Counted from the first letter of the stretch, positions 5,584 through 13,147 are shown. The stretch: DNA of 13,460 nt from CAYFQB01 sp964345225 (GCA_964345225.1 CAYFQB010000080.1:1-13460), one strand, 5' to 3'. Notes: generated from the letters alone by a model not told the origin. A program made the numbers and translations.

Positions 5584-6333
5584 ATGGAATTTACAAAGGA
5601 AGAGCTTGAAAGATACAACCGTCAGATAATGATGGAGGGCTGGGGGATTGAAACCCAGAAGAAGATTAAAAATTCGACGGTATTTATTGCAGGAGCTGGT
5701 GGTCTTGGTTCCCCTGCATCCATTTATCTTGCTGTTGCCGGAGTCGGGAATATAAGCATATGCGATTTTGATTCTCCTGACTGGTCAAACCTTAACCGCC
5801 AGATTCTGCATAACCATAACAGGATAGGCACAAATAAGGCCCTATCAGCCAAACATACACTTAAGGAATTAAATCCGCATATAAAGGTCGAGGCTTTTAC
5901 AGATAAGATAGTTGATGAAAATGTTGACGATCTGGTAGGTAACTCAGATCTCATAATAGACTGCATGGATAACTTCCCCACACGTTATCTTCTGAATGAA
6001 GCAGCAATAAGAAAGAAAATACCCTTAGTTCATGGAAGCATATGGGGTACAGATGGCCGGGTTACTTTCATAGAATCACCAGAAACCCCGTGTCTTAGGT
6101 GCTATTTCCCTGAATCTCCACCCAAGGAGGTTTTCCCTGTCATTGGTGCAACCCCAGGCGTTATTGGAACCATACAGGCTATGGAAGCCCTGAAATATCT
6201 CTCAGGTATTGGCAAGGTCCTGAAGGGGAAAATTCTTGTCTGGTCAGGGAATGATATGAGCTTCAGAACATTTACAGGGTATAAAGATCCTCTCTGCCAA
6301 TCCTGTAGCAGCAACTCACGCCATGTTAAGTAA
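5584..6333 (+). CDS. E1-like adenylyltransferase, ThiF/MoeB/HesA family
   Basis: A 249-residue single-domain E1 homologue, the family that adenylates the C-terminal Gly-Gly of small ubiquitin-like sulfur carriers (ThiS, MoaD, CysO types). R13 in ERYNRQI is the arginine reaching the partner active site. GAGGLGS (37-43) binds ATP; D61, D63, N69, R72 and Q73 lie in the D-x-D-x5-N-L-x-R-Q block; K85 and DCMDN (126-130) complete the site. A Zn site is formed by C170/C173 and C238/C241. The usual catalytic Cys, found in MoeB just before a GVxxPxxGVIG block, is absent: residues 174-237 contain no Cys and read FPVIGATPGVIG (184-195). I recall this GATPGVIG form from archaeal and bacterial HesA/ThiF relatives. 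The ATG has AAGGA about 10 nt upstream. It is co-directional with the JAMM gene, but no carrier gene is in the window, so the pathway (molybdopterin, thiamine or other) cannot be named. Confidence 0.88.
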   Translation: MEFTKEELERYNRQIMMEGWGIETQKKIKNSTVFIAGAGGLGSPASIYLAVAGVGNISICDFDSPDWSNLNRQILHNHNRIGTNKALSAKHTLKELNPHIKVEAFTDKIVDENVDDLVGNSDLIIDCMDNFPTRYLLNEAAIRKKIPLVHGSIWGTDGRVTFIESPETPCLRCYFPESPPKEVFPVIGATPGVIGTIQAMEALKYLSGIGKVLKGKILVWSGNDMSFRTFTGYKDPLCQSCSSNSRHVK

Positions 6334-6367
6334 GATTTTTTACTTTACAGGACCCGTATCATCTATA

Positions 6368-6536
6368 GTTTACGTCTTACGGTTACGATGCCCGTATCGG
6401 TTATCGGTTACGTAATTCGTCTCTAAAGAAAATCTTTTTTATGTTTTAAGTTACGAGTATCGTTAAATGTTAAAATTGATTGTGAAAGTATAAACACGTA
6501 ACCGAAAGACGACGAACGAAACGGGCTTCGTTACCG
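6368..6536. repeat. Inverted-repeat element of the ACG-rich hairpin family
   Basis: The left arm (6381-6413) and right arm (6496-6536) are imperfect inverted copies with a perfect 10-bp core, TCGGTTACGT (6404-6413) against ACGTAACCGA (6496-6505). Each arm carries its own small hairpin: CGAT/ATCG around GCCCGT (6386-6399), and AACGAA/TTCGTT around ACGGGC (6515-6532). The left part also matches the inverted copy at 108-142. The element sits in a 363-nt gap between the E1-like gene and the first GGDEF gene, with no ORF. A MITE/REP-like origin is inferred. Confidence 0.6.
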
Positions 6537-6631
6537 TTACCGCTAGACAGTTTATATACTCCTTATATTTTATTACTCCATATGTATACCAGATTCAAAC
6601 ACATTTTTAGGGTTAATAAATATCTGAAACT

Positions 6632-6659
6632 TTGACGAAAAAAAAAGATATGATAATAT
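6632..6659 (+). promoter_or_regulatory. Candidate promoter for the GAF-GGDEF gene
   Basis: TTGACG (6632-6637, 5/6 match) is followed after 16 nt by TAATAT (6654-6659); an overlapping GATAAT (6652-6657) matches better but at a 14-nt spacing. The spacer is A-rich. A start near 6666 would give a ~30-nt leader. No clear ribosome site precedes the ATG at 6697. Confidence 0.4.
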
Positions 6660-6696
6660 GTAATAACTATGGCCTGTAGCTGGCTAGATTATTAAT

Positions 6697-7893
6697 ATGG
6701 CTGAATATAGTTATATAATCTTATTTACAGGTATTATATTTTTTGTTATAACTGCCATTTTCTATATAGGCAAAAATACAGGCAGACTCATTAAAAAAAA
6801 CAGACATTTAGAAGAACAAAAAAATCTGGAAAGAACAATCTCCACCATTGAAACAAGCAGAAAAGAACTCTTGAGAGAGATAGAGAATCTAAAGCACCTT
6901 AATGAAAAGTATGTTTACTTCATTGTCAGGATTCCAGAGACTGTAAAGAATCTAAATTCAACTTTAACATTTGATGAAACAATTTCATCTGTTATCAGAT
7001 TTACAAAAGATATCATCGATACTGACTGTATTGAATTTTATATTTATAATGATGCAACAAAACAGTTTGATCTTGAAGCTTCTTACGGTTCGAATAAGAA
7101 AAAGAAAATCAGCATCTCTATTGGAGAGGGAGTCATTGGTAAGGCAGCAGAGAATAAGGTTATAACCACACAGGAGACCTTATTATCAGTTTCTAAAACA
7201 GAAGGTGACAAGATATTTCTTGGTGCTCCTGTGATGTTCAGGGATAGAATAATCGGTGTTCTTGGGCTGGGGAAGATTAAAAACTTTACTGCAAATGAAA
7301 AGAGATTAATAGCAATGATAACAGACTTGGCCGGGGTTTCACTCCAGAATTGTGAAAGGCTGTCAAATGTGCAGGTGGAAGCAAATACAGATTCCCTGAC
7401 ACGGCTTTATAACAGAAAATATCTATTAGAAAGGGCGCTTGATGAAGCAAAAAAAGCGGCTAGCTACGATTTCCCCATATCTTTCTTTATGTTCGATATA
7501 GACAATTTTAAAAAATACAATGATACTAACGGACATGCTGAGGGTGACTACCTGCTGAAAGAACTCGCAAGGCTTTTGAAAGAGAATACAAGGGGGCGTG
7601 ATATTATAGCAAGATATGGTGGTGAGGAATTTATAGTTCTTCTGCTGAACACTAATAAAGAAGGTGCGTTATTATACGGAGAAAAGATAAGGAAGTTGAC
7701 AGAATCCGAACCCTTTAGACATAGAGAAAAACAGCCGTTAGGCTTTGTTTCAATAAGCGGCGGGGTTGCGACTTTCCCTTATGATGGTGATACAATAGAA
7801 TCAGTTATCAAAGCAGCGGATTCTGCTTTATATAAGGCAAAGGAAGCAGGGAGAAACAGAGTGATAAAATATGAACCTTTCAGATTAACTTAG
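6697..7893 (+). CDS. Membrane-anchored GAF-GGDEF diguanylate cyclase
   Basis: A 398-residue signalling enzyme predicted to make cyclic di-GMP from two GTP. Order: one N-terminal transmembrane helix (about 5-25), a coiled coil (about 30-72), a GAF sensor domain (about 80-222, including GEGVIGKAAENK and the GAPVMFRDRIIGVLGL strand) and a GGDEF domain (about 230-392). The domain starts DSLTRLYNRKYL; D267 and N270 lie in FDIDNFK; the active-site loop is YGGEEF with GGEEF at 308-312. An allosteric inhibitory I-site RxxD is present at R299-D302, exactly five residues before GGEEF, so product feedback inhibition is likely. The C-terminus has ALYKAKEAGRN as usual. The GAF ligand is unknown. It lies 19 nt upstream of a second GGDEF-type gene. 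Confidence 0.92.
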   Translation: MAEYSYIILFTGIIFFVITAIFYIGKNTGRLIKKNRHLEEQKNLERTISTIETSRKELLREIENLKHLNEKYVYFIVRIPETVKNLNSTLTFDETISSVIRFTKDIIDTDCIEFYIYNDATKQFDLEASYGSNKKKKISISIGEGVIGKAAENKVITTQETLLSVSKTEGDKIFLGAPVMFRDRIIGVLGLGKIKNFTANEKRLIAMITDLAGVSLQNCERLSNVQVEANTDSLTRLYNRKYLLERALDEAKKAASYDFPISFFMFDIDNFKKYNDTNGHAEGDYLLKELARLLKENTRGRDIIARYGGEEFIVLLLNTNKEGALLYGEKIRKLTESEPFRHREKQPLGFVSISGGVATFPYDGDTIESVIKAADSALYKAKEAGRNRVIKYEPFRLT

Positions 7894-7912
7894 GAAGGCC
7901 TTCATTATTCCT

Positions 7913-9241
7913 GTGAATTTAACATTAAAACAGAAGATTTTTTCCGGATATATCTTAATGATTTCATTTACCCTTATTGTAGGGATTTATGCCATATGGA
8001 ACCTTCAGGAATTAAACAAGATTACAGAAAAGATCATATTCAATGATCTTGTAGCAGGGGAAAAGTTAACGAAACTGAGCGATAGTATTCAGGCTCAGGA
8101 TCTTTATGAAAAACGTTATCTTGCGTTGCAGGAGCCTAATGCAGAAAATCTTTTCTGGAACAGGAGCAGGGAATTTAAATCACTGCTTTCAGAAATTGGT
8201 AAAACCGAATCATATCTTAAAGGTATTATAGAAAATATCGATTCGTACCATGGTATCTATACTCAATTATTTACAAAAGAGTCCTCCCTTATCAAAGAAA
8301 ACAGAATAAAAGAGGCAGAAGAGATATCTTCAAATAAACTCAAGGCCAGTTTTAACAGAATACTTTTGTCACTTAAGGATGCAGACCTCAGAATTAAAGA
8401 GATGCAGAATTATCATATCAGCGAGTCAAATTCGTTAGGTGAAAAAGCCCTTATGATAACAATGATATTAAGTATAGTTTCTTTAGTCTTTGGTATTCTC
8501 TTTGCCTCCATAATTACCAACCATCTAGACACTTCTATTATAAAATTAAAAAAGGCTACAGACTCCATCCGTAGCGGTGACTTTGACAATCTCCCTGAAA
8601 TAAAAGGGATGGATGAACTGGCAGACCTTGCAATATCCTTTAAAGAAATGTCTGTAAGGCTGAAAGAGCTTGAGGCAATGAATCTTGACGCAAACCCCCT
8701 TACAAAACTGCCTGGTAACCTGGCGATAGAGAAAGAACTTCTGACGAGGTTGAATGAGACGCAGGCGTTTTCTTTCTGCCTTATAGATCTTGACAATTTC
8801 AAGGCTTTCAGCGACAGGTATGGATACTCCAAAGGTAGTGATGTACTGAAGTGGCTAGGTGATCTGCTATTAAAGGTAAAAAATGATTACGGGGCCTCTG
8901 ATGATTTTCTCGGACATATAGGTGGAGATGATTTTGTCATAATCTGTTCTCCGGAAAGGGTACAGAAAATTTGCAGTAAAGTTATTGAAGAATTCGACAA
9001 AAGAATCGGCGAACATTATGAACCCGAAGATTTCCAAAAGGGATTTATCGTTTCCATTGACAGGAATGATAAACCTGCGGTATTCGGGATAATGACAGTA
9101 TCAATAGCTGTCGTCAATACAGACCGTACACTAATAAGTGAGCCAATCGAGGTTGCACAGAAAGTTGCTGAACTGAAACAATACGCAAAGACATTTGATA
9201 GAAGTATATACATTATAGATCGCAGAAGAAGAGTAAAATAA
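7913..9241 (+). CDS. HAMP sensor protein with degenerate GGDDF domain
   Basis: A 442-residue membrane receptor. TM1 about 12-30, a periplasmic helical sensor about 31-175 (four-helix-bundle, chemoreceptor-like by composition), TM2 about 180-203, a HAMP domain about 203-253 and a GGDEF-family domain about 260-440. The domain has NPLTKLPGN and IDLDNFKAFSDRYGY, but the catalytic loop reads HIGGDDF (GGDDF 337-341) in place of GG[DE]EF. The I-site position reads ASDD (328-331), so the Arg is lost. Normal cyclase activity is doubtful; such domains may bind GTP or c-di-GMP or regulate a partner. I recall similar HIGGDDF proteins in Geobacter-like genomes, so this is probably a conserved subfamily rather than decay. 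The start is GTG at 7913, with AGGAAGG (7892-7898) overlapping the previous stop; spacing is long at 14 nt. It probably shares a transcript with the upstream cyclase. Confidence 0.87.
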   Translation: MNLTLKQKIFSGYILMISFTLIVGIYAIWNLQELNKITEKIIFNDLVAGEKLTKLSDSIQAQDLYEKRYLALQEPNAENLFWNRSREFKSLLSEIGKTESYLKGIIENIDSYHGIYTQLFTKESSLIKENRIKEAEEISSNKLKASFNRILLSLKDADLRIKEMQNYHISESNSLGEKALMITMILSIVSLVFGILFASIITNHLDTSIIKLKKATDSIRSGDFDNLPEIKGMDELADLAISFKEMSVRLKELEAMNLDANPLTKLPGNLAIEKELLTRLNETQAFSFCLIDLDNFKAFSDRYGYSKGSDVLKWLGDLLLKVKNDYGASDDFLGHIGGDDFVIICSPERVQKICSKVIEEFDKRIGEHYEPEDFQKGFIVSIDRNDKPAVFGIMTVSIAVVNTDRTLISEPIEVAQKVAELKQYAKTFDRSIYIIDRRRRVK

Positions 9242-9258
9242 CTTCCGCAGAAGAAAAA

Positions 9259-9660
9259 TCAAGATTTAAGCAGTTCTTTGAATTCCTCGAGATGTTCTTC
9301 CTCTTCGTGCAGAATATGTGTCAGGGTCTTTTTTATTTTCTTATCTGGTATTAAAGAAATATGCTCTTTATACATAGCGATAGCTTCCTTCTCAAGAGAA
9401 ATCAATTTCTTAAGATAACCTTTTAACCCTTTCTTACCAAAGTCCAGTTTCCTGTGCTGCATGGATGGTATTCCGCCAAGATCTACAATCAATTCTGCAA
9501 GTTTCTCTGTATGCCTCATTTCGTCTTTTGCAATTTCCTCCATCGTCCTGCTGGGCATGCATTGCGGTGTCACGAAGCTGTCCCTCATATAAATTAGAAC
9601 TGCTTCTATTTCACCTGTAAGGTCTTTATTAAGCAGGTCAATAATCTCTGATTTTTTCAT
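9259..9660 (-). CDS. Ferritin-like diiron protein (bacterioferritin/rubrerythrin type)
   Basis: A 133-residue four-helix protein with the ferritin-like diiron ligand set: E17 in helix A (DLTGEIEA), E47-x2-H50 in helix B (DEMRHTEK), E92 in helix C (EKEAIAMYKEH) and E120-x2-H123 in helix D (HEEEEH). It is shorter than bacterioferritin (~158) and has no obvious haem-ligand Met context or rubredoxin tail. It may store iron or act on peroxide; the exact activity is not readable. It is cytoplasmic, with no signal peptide. It is the last gene of the minus-strand cluster, 42 nt after the second M16 gene and preceded by its own strong ribosome site. The gene converges tail-to-tail with the GGDDF gene across 17 nt without a recognisable terminator. 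Confidence 0.88.
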   Translation of the reverse strand: MKKSEIIDLLNKDLTGEIEAVLIYMRDSFVTPQCMPSRTMEEIAKDEMRHTEKLAELIVDLGGIPSMQHRKLDFGKKGLKGYLKKLISLEKEAIAMYKEHISLIPDKKIKKTLTHILHEEEEHLEEFKELLKS

Positions 9661-9666
9661 AAAAAT

Positions 9667-9672
9667 ACCTCC
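9667..9672 (-). promoter_or_regulatory. Strong ribosome binding site of the ferritin-like gene
   Basis: GGAGGT on the minus strand lies 6 nt before the ATG ending at 9660. It is the best Shine-Dalgarno in the minus cluster and suggests high or independent translation of the ferritin-like protein. Confidence 0.75.
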
Positions 9673-9702
9673 GCTGCCTGTATAAGATTGTTTTAAGAAT
9701 GA

Positions 9703-11040
9703 TCAATAATTAAAATCTGCTTTTTGCAAATCGCCAACAACTATAAGAACATAGTTGGTTGTAGTCAGATATTTTTTTGCTACCATTAGTATATCATCTT
9801 TAGTAACTGCATTAATAAACTTATTATAATTATCAGAGTAATCGAGGCCAAGGTCATAATATTCAATGGCAGTTAAAAAACGTGCTATTTTGGCATTTGA
9901 ATCAATACGTAAAGGGAAACTCCCGGTTAGATATGACTTTGCATCAGCCATCTCTTTATCACTGACGGTTTCAGTCTTTATTCTGTTCATTTCTTTAAGT
10001 ATCTCATTTATAGCAGTATCTACAGACTGATTTTTTGTCTGGAGACCAGCCTGGAAATGTCCTGCATATTTATTGGCAGAGAAGAAGCTGTAAACATCAT
10101 ATGAAAGTCCTTTGTTGTCACGGATGTTATCCATAAGTCGGGAAGCAAAGCCGCCTCCGCCCAGAATATAGTTCATAACCGAAACTGCGTAATAATCAGG
10201 ATTATCCCTTTTAATGCCAATATGCCCAATGATAATATTTGCCTGCGTAATATTCTTGTGTATTTTAATTACCTTTTTCCCATGAGTTGATTCGGGGACA
10301 GGATAAGGGGTGATCTTTATTTCTTTTCTCTTCCAGTCTTTAAAATATTTTTCAATTAAAGACTTGAGTTCATTACTGCCTATGTCACCTGCAACAGACA
10401 TTATCGTGTTATTTGGTAAATAATAAGAGTTGTGGAAGTCAATGATATCCTTGCGGGAAATATTATCCAAGGTCTCTTCGGTGCCTTCTTCCGGCCATCC
10501 GTAAGGATGCTCACCGTATACAGCCTTTAAAAAAGCCTTGGTTGCAACTATGTCTGGTTCGTCTTTCTGCTTTATTATTGAGCTCTTTATAATTGTTTTG
10601 CGCCTTTTTATCTCATCAGGATGAAACGAAGGGTTCAGAATAATATCCGAAAGCAGGTCAAAGCCGAGTTCAAGATCTTTTTTAAGTATATAAAGTGTCA
10701 CGGTAACATAATCGGTCCCTCCAGAGGTGCTCAGCGAACCGCCGACAAATTCAATGGCATTGCTTATCTCTTTGGAAGTCCTTTTTTTTGTGCCTTCATT
10801 CAGAAGGTCTGCAGTCAGGCTTGCCAGCCCAGCCTTTTCGGCAGGCTCGGCAATACCGCCTGCCTTTATTAAAACCACAACAGTAACGATTGGAAGTGCT
10901 TTTTTTTCAGAATGTAAAAGGGTAATGCCGTTTGGGAGAATTTCCCTGTTTGCAATTGGACCGGCATCAACAGTACCAACGTATATAATGAAAAAACAGA
11001 GTGAATATAGAATCAGAAGAGTTATGCACCGGCTTTTCAT
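9703..11040 (-). CDS. M16-family peptidase homologue, non-catalytic subunit
   Basis: A 445-residue M16 (insulinase/processing-peptidase) fold protein. An N-terminal hydrophobic segment (about 6-22) ending VDA is a signal peptide or anchor. Aligned on the shared GL...GTKK frame, the Zn motif HxxEH is replaced by S74-L-T-A77-D78 (GLASLTADLL), so the protein cannot bind Zn in the usual way. The C-terminal domain keeps the glycine-rich loop GGGGFASRLM (294-303) and GLSYDVYSFF, features of the partner subunit in heterodimers such as alpha-MPP and the Sphingomonas SPH2681/2682 pair. HPYGWPEEGTEETLDNIS (178-195) matches the M16 signature after helix bundle one. It starts with a 4-nt ATGA overlap with the catalytic subunit gene, so the two are co-translated. 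Likely a periplasmic peptide-degrading complex partner. Confidence 0.9.
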   Translation of the reverse strand: MKSRCITLLILYSLCFFIIYVGTVDAGPIANREILPNGITLLHSEKKALPIVTVVVLIKAGGIAEPAEKAGLASLTADLLNEGTKKRTSKEISNAIEFVGGSLSTSGGTDYVTVTLYILKKDLELGFDLLSDIILNPSFHPDEIKRRKTIIKSSIIKQKDEPDIVATKAFLKAVYGEHPYGWPEEGTEETLDNISRKDIIDFHNSYYLPNNTIMSVAGDIGSNELKSLIEKYFKDWKRKEIKITPYPVPESTHGKKVIKIHKNITQANIIIGHIGIKRDNPDYYAVSVMNYILGGGGFASRLMDNIRDNKGLSYDVYSFFSANKYAGHFQAGLQTKNQSVDTAINEILKEMNRIKTETVSDKEMADAKSYLTGSFPLRIDSNAKIARFLTAIEYYDLGLDYSDNYNKFINAVTKDDILMVAKKYLTTTNYVLIVVGDLQKADFNY

Positions 11041-12356
11041 GGATTACTGATGCCCTCTACAGGTATTAATATTCCAACAGTTCTTTTGTCAGCCACAAGA
11101 TATTTTTCTGCAACACGCCTGACATCCTCCGGGGTTACCATCCTTATGCCTTCAAGATATTTGTCAATAAGCCTCCATCCGCCTATCATCTCGAATATAC
11201 CGATTGTTCTGGCCTGCATATAGATGGAGTCCTGTTCCATGATAAAAGATGCCTCGATCTGGTTTTTTGCCTTCTGAACTTCAAGGTCTGAAGGAGGTTC
11301 CTTTTTTATTTTATTAATTTCTTGAATAAGTGCATTCTCAACTTCCTCTACCTCTATGCCATGGGCTGGTGTGGCACCTATAAAAAAAAGAAAGGGATCT
11401 TTGTGAAATGAAGAATAACTTGTCCATGTAGATAAAGCCAGTTGATTTTCATATACAAGTTTGTTATAAAGCCTTGAGCTTTTACCCTCTGAGAGAATAT
11501 AGTCAAGGACTTCAAGTGAAGAGCTGTCTTTGTGAATAATATTAGGTACTTTATATGCGGAGAGGATATAGGGCAACTCTGCTTCTTTTTTGACGTATAT
11601 CCTTTTCTCTCCTCTCTGCTCTGTTTCATTAAATGATGGCATCTTGATTTCCGGTCCCCTGGGTATTTCCCCGAAGGCAGCCTTTATTTCAGATATAATA
11701 TCTCCGGAGTTCACATCTCCAACAACTATTACAACAGCATTATTCGGCGCGTAATATGCCCTGTAATATTCAATTAAGTCGCCTGGGGTTAAATCCTCAA
11801 GGTCGGACATCAAGCCGATAACAGGCCATCTGTAAGGGTGGATTTTAAAAGCGGTAGCCATGACCTCTTCGAATACCAGACTCTGAGGGTCATTATCGTA
11901 ACGCAGCCTGCGTTCTTCCATAACAACATTGCGCTCTGACATAACTGACTCGTGAAATAGAATAAGATTTTGCATCCTGTCTGCTTCTAGTTCTATCGGT
12001 AATTTTATACGGTCTGAAGCAAGCAACTGGAAATAGCCTGTGTACTCGTATGATGTAAATGCATTATCTATTCCGCCAGCTCTTTTAATAGCCTGTGAAA
12101 ATGTTTTTGGCCCGAACTTCTTGGTGCCTTTGAACATCATATGTTCAAGCAGATGACTTAACCCTGTTTTACCGGAAGGTTCGTTTATTAAGCCGACTCT
12201 GTACCATATCTGAAAAGTAGCTGTAGGTGCCTTATGGTTTTCTGAAATTAAGACCTTTAAGCCGTTATCCAGGATGTATTCCTCAATATCAATAGAATAG
12301 GAATTAACAGGTGAAAAGACAAAAAGCATTAACAGTAAAGTTATCAACGGTTTCAT
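11037..12356 (-). CDS. M16-family zinc peptidase, catalytic subunit
   Basis: A 439-residue M16B metallopeptidase. A signal peptide (about 1-20) places it in the periplasm or outer membrane side. The inverted Zn motif HLLEH is intact at 68-72, with a third ligand at E147 or E148 in VVMEERR, about 76 residues on. LTPGDLIEYYRAYYAPNNAV (189-208) is a characteristic block, and the C-terminal half supplies the R/Y substrate pair in SSRLY (R295, Y297). The family cuts small peptides within a clamshell formed with a partner; the neighbouring non-catalytic homologue supplies the other half. The protein is like YmxG/PqqL-type genes by motif, but the physiological substrate is unknown. The start lies 4 nt after the upstream gene's stop; AGAGGT 12 nt upstream is the likely ribosome site, lying inside that gene. 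Confidence 0.92.
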   Translation of the reverse strand: MKPLITLLLMLFVFSPVNSYSIDIEEYILDNGLKVLISENHKAPTATFQIWYRVGLINEPSGKTGLSHLLEHMMFKGTKKFGPKTFSQAIKRAGGIDNAFTSYEYTGYFQLLASDRIKLPIELEADRMQNLILFHESVMSERNVVMEERRLRYDNDPQSLVFEEVMATAFKIHPYRWPVIGLMSDLEDLTPGDLIEYYRAYYAPNNAVVIVVGDVNSGDIISEIKAAFGEIPRGPEIKMPSFNETEQRGEKRIYVKKEAELPYILSAYKVPNIIHKDSSSLEVLDYILSEGKSSRLYNKLVYENQLALSTWTSYSSFHKDPFLFFIGATPAHGIEVEEVENALIQEINKIKKEPPSDLEVQKAKNQIEASFIMEQDSIYMQARTIGIFEMIGGWRLIDKYLEGIRMVTPEDVRRVAEKYLVADKRTVGILIPVEGISNP

Positions 12357-12360
12357 ATAA

Positions 12361-13077
12361 TTATTTCAACCTCTTTTCGATCTCTTCCCAATCCTTGACG
12401 TTCTCAGCACCTTCAAATTCCTCAAAGCTGAATGCCAAAGGTTTAAGATCATCAGCTGATTCTATGACTTGCTGGCTGCCTATAACTGCCTTTACCTTGA
12501 TACCCTTTCTGTTCAGATCATCGAATATGTTCCCGGTCTGCCATGGAAGGACAACAGATTCAGGGAATTTGTTTTCCTTAAGCAACTCTTTGACGGATTT
12601 CGTGCCAAAAAAGCTGGTGTTAAGATAAATCACAGGATATTTTTTCATGATGTTATTTATTGACTCATTGCTTTTTTCGAACGGTTCCCTTGAGAAAGGA
12701 CTTGATAACAGGCTACCCTCAACATCGATACAAACGACCTGACTTCCTTTTCTTAAAGACATTATGATCCCCCTGTCTTCATCATCACCGTATTTTGCAA
12801 CAATTTCAAGCAGACCGTATTTACCGGGAGTAAATAGTTTAAAGGCGAATCCGTCTCCGCCCGAAAGAACCTTTCCGAGTGATTTGCCTTCCAAAAAGAA
12901 TTCGACTATCTGTCCACCAATGGGAAAGAACCTGCCCGTTGTTTTAGCCTTTATCGTTATCTCTTCCCCTGCTAATGTGATATCATCATAAACGAGCACT
13001 GATGCAAAAGCAACTGCCTGAAAAGAGGCGATAATAAAAAATAGAAAAAAGAGTTTGAGTTTTAAAATTTTCCTCAT
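12361..13077 (-). CDS. Secreted protein with Ig-like and degenerate HAD-like domains
   Basis: A 238-residue protein with a signal peptide (hydrophobic 6-24, likely cleaved after AFA at 23-25). Residues about 27-108 look like a beta-sandwich domain (alternating hydrophobics, VLVYDDITLAGEEITIKA, and a TPGKYGLLEIVAKYGD carbohydrate-binding or Ig-like strand pair). Residues about 112-225 resemble a HAD/LNS2-type phosphatase domain: VVCIDVEGSL (114-123) in place of DxDGT, VIYLNTS (149-155) for motif II, and VKAVIGSQQVIESADD (195-210) for the usual GDxxxDxxAY end. Asp118 is kept, but the second Asp is Glu120 and the late acidic residues are shifted or missing, so phosphatase activity is doubtful. 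It is the first gene of the minus cluster, 4 nt from the catalytic M16 gene. The HAD assignment is by pattern only, and the function is unknown. Confidence 0.6.
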   Translation of the reverse strand: MRKILKLKLFFLFFIIASFQAVAFASVLVYDDITLAGEEITIKAKTTGRFFPIGGQIVEFFLEGKSLGKVLSGGDGFAFKLFTPGKYGLLEIVAKYGDDEDRGIIMSLRKGSQVVCIDVEGSLLSSPFSREPFEKSNESINNIMKKYPVIYLNTSFFGTKSVKELLKENKFPESVVLPWQTGNIFDDLNRKGIKVKAVIGSQQVIESADDLKPLAFSFEEFEGAENVKDWEEIEKRLK

Positions 13078-13139
13078 ATTCTAATTTTACAGTTTAAAGC
13101 TATTTGCTGTCCATGTATCTATTCTATTTGACTAAGGGT

Positions 13140-13145
13140 ATTATA
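13140..13145 (-). promoter_or_regulatory. Possible -10 element for the minus-strand cluster
   Basis: A perfect TATAAT on the minus strand lies about 63 nt upstream of the start codon at 13077. No acceptable -35 hexamer is found at 16-18 nt; that position lies inside TTTAGGGA repeats. It is the only strong -10 match before the cluster, so it is listed with low confidence. Confidence 0.25.
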
Positions 13146-13147
13146 AA

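Noticed and set aside
8413..8832. 139-codon minus-strand open frame inside the HAMP-GGDDF gene
   Set aside because: It is a shadow of the TM2/HAMP/GGDEF coding region, Ser/Phe/Ile-rich without family features.
9241..9258. Bidirectional terminator between the convergent genes
   Set aside because: Only a 4-bp stem (CTTC/GAAG) without a proper T-tract is seen; too weak to call.
10727..11050. 107-codon plus-strand open frame opposite the M16 genes
   Set aside because: It is antisense to the N-terminal part of the non-catalytic M16 subunit; composition fits a mirror frame.
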